From positions 1 to 64,000 of the forward strand of contig JAKSMV010000007.1 of NCBI GenBank assembly GCA_024400425.1: 64,000 bases of DNA, in the 5' to 3' direction. Numbering within the stretch: position 1 is the first letter of the stretch; every line of letters starts with the position of its first letter. Position numbers and translations under genes: made by a program. The notes beneath the pieces are model-generated. The model was given only the letters and a program-made list of their open reading frames with translations, was not told the origin of the DNA and ran no database searches. The DNA is from Bacteroidales bacterium. Lineage in GTDB: Bacteria > Bacteroidota > Bacteroidia > Bacteroidales > F082. Of the stretch, positions 57,899-64,000 are shown in pieces.

Positions 57899-58939
57899 TT
57901 ACTTGAACTTACTCAAATCAATGCGCAGCGTGAGATAATTGGGCGAGCCTACGATATTGTTTCGCGAGCGCGAGTAATCAATCTCGAACATCTTAATTTT
58001 CAGACCGAAACCAGCCGAGAAACCGACCAAAGAACGAGCCTCGACAGGTTTCATATTGCGATGAACTTCATAATCGTATGATGCGCGAAGCACAAGATTC
58101 TTGCCCAATTCGAGTTCGCCGCCAAGCACGAGATGACTGGCCAAGTTGGTGAAGAAAATTTCCGTCTTCGTGGCCTCAGGAACGATGCCAGTGATAGGGT
58201 CTGGCTCTGCATTTGGATCTGCATGATACTTGTTCCACCTTTGTATGTCCTTGAATCCCATCACGATGGTCAAAGGCAGGTGGTCGAGTTTCTTTGATGC
58301 CACAAAATCAATCCTGAAAGGGAGTTTCAGACTGCCTGATTCGAAATCGGAGTACAGCTGAACGCCCACATTGCGGGCGGCAAGAGTGAAGGCCCAGTTT
58401 GAATAGGCCCAATAGGTACCAGCCACGTCAACAGCCAAAGCGCCAGCGCGATAGCTTTCATATTGCAATCCCGCATATTTCAGGTTGGCTCCAATGCTCC
58501 ACTTGTCGGTCAGTTCGCGCCCCCAACCCAAAGTGACAGCATATGACGACACATCGAAAGTGCCTCCAGTTTCATTGCCACTCTCAGACGTATAGGTCAT
58601 TTCGCCATGGTTGAGATATTGGACCGAGGCAGCGAAGCTACCCGCCTTCTCGAAAGTGTGTGCATATTGAGCCGTAGCGAAATTCGTAGCCGTATTAAAG
58701 TCACCTACCCACGAAAACGCCACCTGATTGTTCGTAGAAGGGCAAATCGACGAGGGGTTGAACAGCGTTGTAGAAATATCGCCATCGTGCATTGGCAAAG
58801 GCAAACCACCCAAAGCGGCAGTACGAGCCGAATTGTTGGCCGTCAACATACGAAACGCTCCGTTATCGACCTGAGCCGTAGCTTCAAAGGTTGCGAGCGA
58901 AAGGAGCAGCAAACCCAAAAGTGAGATGTAACGCTTCAT
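57899..58939 (-). CDS. porQ: Type IX secretion system protein PorQ
   Basis: 346 residues: signal peptide MKRYISLLGLLLLSLATFEATAQ, then an outer-membrane barrel with the PorV/PorQ-like start FRMLTANNSARTAALGGLPLP and DISTTLFNPSSI. PorQ is an accessory subunit of the T9SS attachment complex in Porphyromonas. Its presence agrees with the sorting-domain subtilases at 61753-64000. It lies five bases ahead of recF. Confidence 0.88.
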   Translation of the reverse strand: MKRYISLLGLLLLSLATFEATAQVDNGAFRMLTANNSARTAALGGLPLPMHDGDISTTLFNPSSICPSTNNQVAFSWVGDFNTATNFATAQYAHTFEKAGSFAASVQYLNHGEMTYTSESGNETGGTFDVSSYAVTLGWGRELTDKWSIGANLKYAGLQYESYRAGALAVDVAGTYWAYSNWAFTLAARNVGVQLYSDFESGSLKLPFRIDFVASKKLDHLPLTIVMGFKDIQRWNKYHADPNAEPDPITGIVPEATKTEIFFTNLASHLVLGGELELGKNLVLRASYDYEVHRNMKPVEARSLVGFSAGFGLKIKMFEIDYSRSRNNIVGSPNYLTLRIDLSKFK

Positions 58940-58987
58940 TTTTTCAACTATTTATCTGATAACGGAAATACGTTTCAATTATTGCAA

Positions 58988-59953
58988 TTATTTGTCGATC
59001 AAGCCAGGGCCTGTCTTCTTCATTCTACCATCGGCCTTCAGCTGTTGGGAAATCTTGTCGAGCATACCGTTGACGAAACGGCGACTGTCAGGCGTGCTGT
59101 AGAACTTCGAGAGTTCAATATATTCATTGATTGTCACCTTGACAGGGATGAAATGGAACTCCAAGAACTCTGTCAGAGCCATGAAAATCAATATCTTGTC
59201 CATCAATGCCAGACGATCATATTCCCAATTGGAAATATTGTCTTTCACTATTTGGACATAGTCGTCAGCGTGAAGAAGGGTCTTCTTGAAAAGTTGGATT
59301 ACAAATTCCTTATCTTCGTTAACTTCATCGTTTTCAGTCTTATATACAGGAGGCAACTTGCTATTTTCGTTAAACGACGATGGCATCTCGTTGATGAACT
59401 TCCAAAGCAAGAAGACCGCAATCTGATAGTCGCTGCTGAACGAGAGGCGCAAGGCAGCATAGAAATCGTAAAGCGAAGCATCGTCGGCCATATAGGTGTC
59501 GATGACCGAAACGAGAAAACGCTTGTCGTCAGCGAAGCTATCCTCTCCGTTATTCATATATTCCTTATACTCAGGATATTCGACAAGTCGATTATAGCAC
59601 GAACGGATGAAATCCTCACGATAGTCAGCCCAATTGATTTTGTGCTTTTCCTCGTAATCAATAAGGTTTCTGTTGTCATCAAGTGCATTGAGGATGCGGT
59701 TATTGACGAACTTCAGGTTAGGATTCAGGTCTTCAGCCGTCGGGAAATTCTTGTTTCTGTTTTCCTCGATGCGGCGCTCGGCAAATTTCTTCACCTCTAC
59801 CCAAAATGACAATTGGTAAACAAAAAGCTCATAAAGGTTATCCACCCCTTCAAGAAGGCGGCGTTCGGCTTGTGCAAGGCTGTCGTTTTCCGACTGGTGA
59901 TATGCGTAAAGCTCCTGTAAAGCCTTGACTCTCAAAAATCTTCTATTCAACAT
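58988..59953 (-). CDS. nusB: Transcription antitermination factor NusB, long form
   Basis: 321 residues, twice the length of E. coli NusB. The NusB fold proper is at the C-terminal end (WEYDRLALMDKILIFMALTEFLEF, PVKVTINEYIELSKFYSTPDSRRFVNGMLDKI). The N-terminal RRFLRVKALQELYAYHQ is also NusB-like, with a helical insertion between. This extended form is normal in Bacteroidetes. NusB binds boxA RNA with S10 in rRNA antitermination. No partner gene overlaps. Confidence 0.93.
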   Translation of the reverse strand: MLNRRFLRVKALQELYAYHQSENDSLAQAERRLLEGVDNLYELFVYQLSFWVEVKKFAERRIEENRNKNFPTAEDLNPNLKFVNNRILNALDDNRNLIDYEEKHKINWADYREDFIRSCYNRLVEYPEYKEYMNNGEDSFADDKRFLVSVIDTYMADDASLYDFYAALRLSFSSDYQIAVFLLWKFINEMPSSFNENSKLPPVYKTENDEVNEDKEFVIQLFKKTLLHADDYVQIVKDNISNWEYDRLALMDKILIFMALTEFLEFHFIPVKVTINEYIELSKFYSTPDSRRFVNGMLDKISQQLKADGRMKKTGPGLIDK

Positions 59954-60037
59954 AAGAATAAAGTTAGAACGATAAAATGAAATTGCAAAGGTAGAATAAA
60001 ATGCCGAATGGAGAATGAAGAATGAAGAATATTTTTG

Positions 60038-60045
60038 TAATTTTG
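60038..60045 (+). promoter_or_regulatory. -7 element of the Dabb-gene promoter
   Basis: TAATTTTG, 23 bases before the start at 60069. Confidence 0.5.
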
Positions 60046-60068
60046 CAGAAATTCAAAATAGCAAGGAA

Positions 60069-60386
60069 ATGAAAATCTTGAAGCATATCGTAATGTGGAA
60101 ATTCAAGGACGAGGCGGAAGGACGCACCCGCACCGAAAACGCACAATGGATGAAAGAACACCTAGAAGCCCTCGTCGGGAAAATCCCCGAATTGCTTAGT
60201 GCCGAAGTCGGCATTAATATAAAGGAGTCGGATGCTGCCTACGATGCCGTGCTCACCGCCACTTTCCGCAACATCGAGGATTTGGAAACCTATAAAAAGC
60301 ACCCCTTACATCAAGAAGTTTCGAACTATTGCAAGGGAGTGCGGCTTTCGCGTGTAGTCTGCGATTATTTCGTGGATGAAAAATAA
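60069..60386 (+). CDS. Dabb-family (stress-responsive A/B barrel) protein
   Basis: 105 residues. The dimeric ferredoxin-like barrel pattern is clear: MKILKHIVMWKFKDEA at the start, VGKIPELLSAEVGIN, YDAVLTATFRNIEDLETYKKHPLHQEV near the end. Family members range from stress proteins to small enzymes such as olivetolic acid cyclase; the role here is unknown. The Met at 60069 fits the family start; an earlier one at 60015 overlaps the promoter. Confidence 0.85.
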   Translation: MKILKHIVMWKFKDEAEGRTRTENAQWMKEHLEALVGKIPELLSAEVGINIKESDAAYDAVLTATFRNIEDLETYKKHPLHQEVSNYCKGVRLSRVVCDYFVDEK

Positions 60387-60423
60387 ATTTCCCGAAAACA
60401 TCAATACGTATCGAGAAAATATA

Positions 60424-60431
60424 TACTTTTG
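60424..60431 (+). promoter_or_regulatory. -7 element of the rubrerythrin promoter
   Basis: TACTTTTG with a leader of about 55 nt to the start at 60491. Confidence 0.5.
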
Positions 60432-60490
60432 CATCGATTTGAAATGATTACAATTTTGAACTAATTAAAAAATACAGAAAGGAATTACAA

Positions 60491-61039
60491 ATGAAGAAAA
60501 AATTCATCTGCCCTATTTGCGGCTATGTACACGAAGGAGAAGAAGCTCCGGAACGCTGCCCACAATGCAAGCAAATCGTCGAATGGAACGTTGTTGACGA
60601 AAGCAAAGCCTTGAATTTCGTTACCGAACACGTCATTGGCATTGCCAAAGGCACTGGCGACGACATGATCAAGGACCTCAACGCACACTTTATGGGCGAA
60701 GCTACCGAAGTGGGTATGTATCTGGCTATGAGCCGTCAAGCCGACCGCGAAGGCTACCCGGAAATTGCCGAGGCTTTCAAGCGTTACGCTTTCGAAGAAG
60801 CCGAACACTGCGCCAAGTTTGCCGAACTGCTCGGCGATGTGGTTTGGGACACCAAGACCAACCTCGAAAAGCGCATGCTGGCTGAATGCGGTGCTTGCGA
60901 AGACAAGATGCGCATTGCCCGTATCGCCAAGGAACGCAACCTCGACGCCATCCACGACACCGTTCACGAAATGGCCAAGGACGAAGCTCGCCACGGCAAA
61001 GGCTTCGAAGGTCTCTTCAAGCGCTATTTTGGCAAATGA
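60491..61039 (+). CDS. Reverse rubrerythrin (rubredoxin domain first)
   Basis: 182 residues. A rubredoxin-type iron site is at the front: C7, C10 (CPIC) and C23, C26 (CPQC). The four-helix diiron domain follows with [47 protein letters not shown] and [13 protein letters not shown] supplying the Glu/His ligands. Ordinary rubrerythrin has the rubredoxin part last. These proteins reduce hydrogen peroxide in anaerobes, taking electrons from NADH via a partner. Ferritin follows, separated by a repeat array. Confidence 0.93.
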   Translation: MKKKFICPICGYVHEGEEAPERCPQCKQIVEWNVVDESKALNFVTEHVIGIAKGTGDDMIKDLNAHFMGEATEVGMYLAMSRQADREGYPEIAEAFKRYAFEEAEHCAKFAELLGDVVWDTKTNLEKRMLAECGACEDKMRIARIAKERNLDAIHDTVHEMAKDEARHGKGFEGLFKRYFGK

Positions 61040-61046
61040 TTTTATT

Positions 61047-61109
61047 GAGACGCGGTGAATCAATAGAGACGCGATGAATCAATAGAGACGCGATGAATCG
61101 CGTCTCTAC
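61047..61109. repeat. Palindromic repeat R1, copy 4, with tandem half-units
   Basis: Two 19-base units GAGACGCG(G/A)TGAATCAATA at 61047-61065 and 61066-61084 precede a full palindrome at 61085-61106, with TAC to 61109. The left arm is thus present three times with 19-base spacing and the right arm once. It lies between rubrerythrin and ferritin. Confidence 0.8.
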
Positions 61110-61151
61110 AAGAAGAAACATACAATATCAACCACAAAAATCATAAAAACT

Positions 61152-61676
61152 ATGATTAGTAAGAATTTAGCAAAAGCCATCAACGAACAAATCAATGCTG
61201 AGATGTGGTCGGCCTACCTTTATCTGAGCATGTCGCAAGACATGTACAAGAAAGGTTTCAAGGGCATCGCCAACTGGTTCAAGATTCAGTTCCAAGAAGA
61301 ACAAGCCCATGCCGAAATCTTCATCAACTACCTGCATTCTCAAGACGAGAAAGTCGTCCTCGCCCCTATCGCAGCTGTCGATACCGAATGGGCAAGCCCT
61401 CTGGCCGCTTACGAGCAAACCCTCCAACACGAAAAGAAGGTGACTTCGCTCATCAACAACCTCTGCCACATCGCTGACGACGACAAGGACTATGCAGCAC
61501 AAAACTTCCTCGCTTGGTTCATCGACGAACAAGTTGAAGAAGAAGAAAACGCCCGCGATCTCATCTATCAGTGCAAGATGCTGGAAAGCAACAACTACGG
61601 CATGTATATGCTCGACAAAGAGCTGGCTGCTCGCGTTTACAACACGCCCGCACCACTGCTCAACACTGCCGAATAA
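61152..61676 (+). CDS. ftnA: Ferritin (FtnA type, no haem)
   Basis: 174 residues, four-helix ferritin. The ferroxidase residues fall in NEQINAEMWSAYLYLSM (Glu near 17), FQEEQAHAEIFINYL (Glu/His near 50) and FIDEQVEEEENARDLI near 128. It stores iron as ferric mineral in a 24-mer and lowers Fenton damage. With the rubrerythrin upstream it forms an oxidative-stress pair, though the repeat array between may decouple them. A terminator follows. Confidence 0.95.
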   Translation: MISKNLAKAINEQINAEMWSAYLYLSMSQDMYKKGFKGIANWFKIQFQEEQAHAEIFINYLHSQDEKVVLAPIAAVDTEWASPLAAYEQTLQHEKKVTSLINNLCHIADDDKDYAAQNFLAWFIDEQVEEEENARDLIYQCKMLESNNYGMYMLDKELAARVYNTPAPLLNTAE

Positions 61677-61701
61677 AGTCGAAACGACAGATTATAAACA
61701 A

Positions 61702-61739
61702 AATAGAGGGACGTTCAATACGCCCCTCTATTGTTTTTC
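61702..61739 (+). terminator. Terminator of ferritin
   Basis: AATAGAGGG (61702-61710) pairs with CCCTCTATT (61724-61732), then GTTTTTC. It lies ahead of the convergent subtilase gene. Confidence 0.75.
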
Positions 61740-61752
61740 ACAAAGTCTAGAT

Positions 61753-63396
61753 TCACTTCGTAATCACAAGTTTAAGAGTTTGATTTCCCGATTCGGAATT
61801 GACGGAAATGAAATAGATGCCCGTTGAAAGTCCGTTCAACTCGTTTTCCAAAGTGGTATGATTCAATCCGTTGAAGTGATAGGAGAATAATTGGCGGCCC
61901 ATGTAGTCGCAGACGTTGACGTTAGCTTCAGCGCCTTCCATCAACTTGACATTAACCGCACCGCGAGATGGATTAGGATACACAGAAATGATGTTGTCAG
62001 TCTTTACAATTTCATGAACCGGCAGCAAGTCCAAAGCTTCCTGGAAATCTGGGATGCCATAACCATATTTATTGTCAGGGTTTTCGTAGCGGTTAGAGCA
62101 TTCGCGCACCGCATCTCTAATTTCGGCTGCCGTAGCATTCGGGAAAGCCTGCCACAAGCAAGTCGCCATGCCAGCCATGACAGGGCACGAGAACGAGGTT
62201 CCGCTACCATTATAATAACTGTTTCCAGTACCTGCAACAAAAGTGTTATAGCCCATTGCCATCACATCAGGCTTGATGCGGCCATCGTAGGTCGGGCCAA
62301 CCGAACTGAAATATGCACGGGCACCATTTTCATCAACAGCACCGATAGTCAAGATGTGCTCGGCATCGGCAGGAATGCCCAAAGTGCATTCTCCATTCCA
62401 ACTATCACCTTCATTACCAGCAGAATTGAGGCAAAGCATACCACGCGATGCGGCGATTTCTGCACCTATTGTCATCGGAGCAGTTTTACCGTCATAATGT
62501 TCAAATGGGTGATTCCATTGCGACATGTCGAAAGTGATGTAGCCTAACGAGGTTGAACACACATCCACGCCCAAACTGTCGGCATATTCGGCACCCGAAA
62601 CCCAGTTGTATTCTTCTATAATATTCTCTGAATCACCATCTTCCGTATGAATCAAATAGTAAGAAGCTTCTGGAGCCGTTCCCACGAAATTCTGTGGATC
62701 ATAAGCAGCCATCGTGCTCAAGCAGCTGCAACCATGCGAACTTTGCGTATAGACGTTGTTGCTATGATAGACGAAATCGCGTGTTCCAAGCAGACGGCCT
62801 TCCTCGCGCATATTGTCGAAGCAATGATGGGTATCAGCACCCACGAAACCACCGTCAAGCACTGCGACGACCATACCCTTGCCTGCAAATCCACTATCAT
62901 GCAAGGCAATACCATTCAATTGGTCAATTTGGGTATAGCCGCCACCATAATAACCTTTGGCAGCAATTTGAGCCTCAATCATTTCCATTTCCTTCGCAAG
63001 CCAGCGCTCTTTAATCAACTGAGCCTCAGCATTATACTCGCAGCAACGAACACTCTCTACAAATTCCAGAGCATTGATGGCTTCAACAACAGCAGGGTCG
63101 GTGGTGTGAATCGTCACGCCATTGAGCCATTTCGATGGATTGATGAGTTCGGCACCACAATCGGCGACCGCTTGCAAGTATTGAGGATTAACGGGAATAT
63201 CATACTCGTCGATAGCAACACCCTGATTGGCACGACGTTGCAGCGCGCGCTGACTCAAAAAGGCTTCAGGATTGTCAATCGAATAAGGCGAGTTATCCTT
63301 GTCGGTAAACTGGACCCAATACTTGTTGTTAGCAATTTGTGCATTTGTCAATAATGTAAATCCAAAGAAAATAAGAATGAAATAGAATCTCTTCAT
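61753..63396 (-). CDS. T9SS-exported subtilisin-like serine protease (S8)
   Basis: 547 residues. A signal peptide (1-19, TNAQ) is followed by a propeptide-like part (about 24-150). The S8 domain has Asp181 (AVLDGGF), His221 (SSHGCS), the oxyanion Asn328 (NSAGNEG) and Ser401 (GTSFSCPVMAG). The last 75 or so residues (ISVYPNPSRGAVNVKL ... GIYFISVNSESGNQTLKLVITK) are a type A T9SS sorting domain. It is most likely released to or attached on the cell surface as a broad protease. PorQ is coded 3 kb away. A paralogue lies directly upstream. The His motif HGCSCLS is unlike the usual HGTxVA, so specificity may differ. Confidence 0.92.
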   Translation of the reverse strand: MKRFYFILIFFGFTLLTNAQIANNKYWVQFTDKDNSPYSIDNPEAFLSQRALQRRANQGVAIDEYDIPVNPQYLQAVADCGAELINPSKWLNGVTIHTTDPAVVEAINALEFVESVRCCEYNAEAQLIKERWLAKEMEMIEAQIAAKGYYGGGYTQIDQLNGIALHDSGFAGKGMVVAVLDGGFVGADTHHCFDNMREEGRLLGTRDFVYHSNNVYTQSSHGCSCLSTMAAYDPQNFVGTAPEASYYLIHTEDGDSENIIEEYNWVSGAEYADSLGVDVCSTSLGYITFDMSQWNHPFEHYDGKTAPMTIGAEIAASRGMLCLNSAGNEGDSWNGECTLGIPADAEHILTIGAVDENGARAYFSSVGPTYDGRIKPDVMAMGYNTFVAGTGNSYYNGSGTSFSCPVMAGMATCLWQAFPNATAAEIRDAVRECSNRYENPDNKYGYGIPDFQEALDLLPVHEIVKTDNIISVYPNPSRGAVNVKLMEGAEANVNVCDYMGRQLFSYHFNGLNHTTLENELNGLSTGIYFISVNSESGNQTLKLVITK

Positions 63397-63446
63397 TGCG
63401 AATTAAATAAAGTTATTGCTGAATTATTTCAAAAAAGCATCAAAAA

Positions 63447-64000
63447 TCATTCTACTTTTACCAGCTTCAAAGTCTGGTTACCCACTTCCGAACTGACATT
63501 GATAAAATATATGCCAGCGCCCAAATCATTCAATTCACTTTCTAACAAGTCATTATTCAATCCATTGAAATGGTTTGCAAAAAGCATGCGGCCCATGTAA
63601 TCGAAAACACAGATTTCGGCATCAACATTTTCCCTCAAAACAACCTTTACATTGCCTGACGATGGATTCGGGTAAACGCTGATGATTTCAGAGTTATCGC
63701 TCAGCAATTCATTGACTGGCATAATGTTCAAAGCCTTCACGAAATCAGGAATGCCGTAACCATATTTGTTGTCAGGGGTTTCGTAGCGGTCAGAGCATTT
63801 GCGCACTACATCGCGGATTTCGGCAGCCGTTGCATTGGGGAATGCCTGCCAAAGACATGCCACCATGCCAGCCATTATCGGACAAGATAATGACGTGCCG
63901 TCCACGTTTAAATATCCATTATTAAATCCAACGTATGCTCCTTTTCCCATGGCCATCACATCAGGCTTGATACGGCCATCAAAAGTAGGACCCACGGAAC
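63447..64000 (-). CDS. T9SS-exported subtilisin-like protease, paralogue (5' end outside window)
   Basis: Partial: the C-terminal 184 residues are seen and the frame runs off the window end. It has the active-site Ser segment VDGTSLSCPIMAGMVACLWQAFPNATAAEIRD and a T9SS sorting domain (IISVYPNPSSGNVKVVL ... GIYFINVSSEVGNQTLKLVKVE). It is very like the gene 50 bases downstream, including WQAFPNATAAEIRD and the sorting domain, so the two arose by tandem duplication. The Asp and His of the triad are outside the window. Confidence 0.9.
   Translation of the reverse strand, partial: SVGPTFDGRIKPDVMAMGKGAYVGFNNGYLNVDGTSLSCPIMAGMVACLWQAFPNATAAEIRDVVRKCSDRYETPDNKYGYGIPDFVKALNIMPVNELLSDNSEIISVYPNPSSGNVKVVLRENVDAEICVFDYMGRMLFANHFNGLNNDLLESELNDLGAGIYFINVSSEVGNQTLKLVKVE

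Overview
The window looks like chromosomal DNA of an uncultured or less-studied member of the order Bacteroidales. The grounds are: promoters of the Bacteroidetes type (TTG, then about 19-21 nt, then TAnnTTTG); a type IX secretion component (PorQ) together with subtilases that carry a type IX C-terminal sorting domain; a long Bacteroidetes-style NusB; a Rho with a large disordered insert; and the small-protein families DUF3078, DUF4293, DUF4295 and DUF6427. No plasmid, prophage, CRISPR array or complete insertion sequence was seen. The left 550 bases are non-coding, GC-rich and full of hairpins.

Layout. 1-910: structured non-coding DNA, then tRNA-Val and tRNA-Gly. 966-5657: a LOG-family enzyme, a retropepsin-like protein, the overlapping pair murD2-murL (peptidoglycan precursor route that uses L-Glu and then epimerises it) and YqgE. 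5658-17017 (minus strand): a NagZ/beta-lactamase fusion, a TlpA-like thioredoxin, a large lipoprotein, rnhB, a DUF6427 membrane protein, purD, a four-helix-bundle (S23/IVP family) gene in inverted repeats, and a glycosyltransferase. 17255-23324: ahcY and metF (divergent, methyl cycle), a MATE exporter, ychF, a GxxExxY gene in inverted repeats, and idi. 23328-33013: rRNA/tRNA methyltransferases, a TonB-domain protein, a DUF3078 protein, a phosphodiesterase, rho and a LolA-like protein. 33020-40519 (minus): mpl, a beta-propeller protein, rimO, ftsY, DUF4295, rpmG and ftcD. 40649-43937 (minus): a tight four-gene operon of a radical SAM protein and three proteins sharing an almost identical 65-residue cysteine-bearing N-terminus followed by TonB C-terminal domains. 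44012-50863: a queuosine-precursor transporter, hutI, a repeat field, a thioredoxin, a WbqC-like protein with a repeat-coded insert, an aspartic protease and a PgpH-like HD phosphohydrolase. 51415-56491: an AmgK-RapZ fusion, MurU and an AddB-like nuclease in one overlapping operon. 56488-64000: DUF721, recF, porQ, nusB, a Dabb protein, rubrerythrin, ferritin and two tandem T9SS-type subtilases, the second cut by the window edge.

How the genes fit together. Cell-wall supply and recycling recurs: MurD2-MurL makes the D-Glu-containing precursor, NagZ/beta-lactamase, Mpl, AmgK-RapZ and MurU fit recycling of muramic acid and muropeptides, and a PgpH-like c-di-AMP phosphodiesterase lies near. FtcD and HutI belong to histidine breakdown. 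AhcY and MetF belong to the methyl cycle. Rubrerythrin and ferritin form an oxygen/iron defence pair.

Most unusual points: (i) the radical SAM plus triplicated cysteine-module operon; (ii) murD2-murL in a Bacteroidales-like genome; (iii) two small orphan genes (four-helix bundle, GxxExxY), each boxed by its own inverted repeat; (iv) several short repeat families lying on gene 3' ends, where they supply stop codons or C-terminal residues, and one in-frame inside a coding region; (v) two promoter-plus-terminator units without a reading frame that may be small RNAs. Product names rest on motif recognition by eye; no database search was run.
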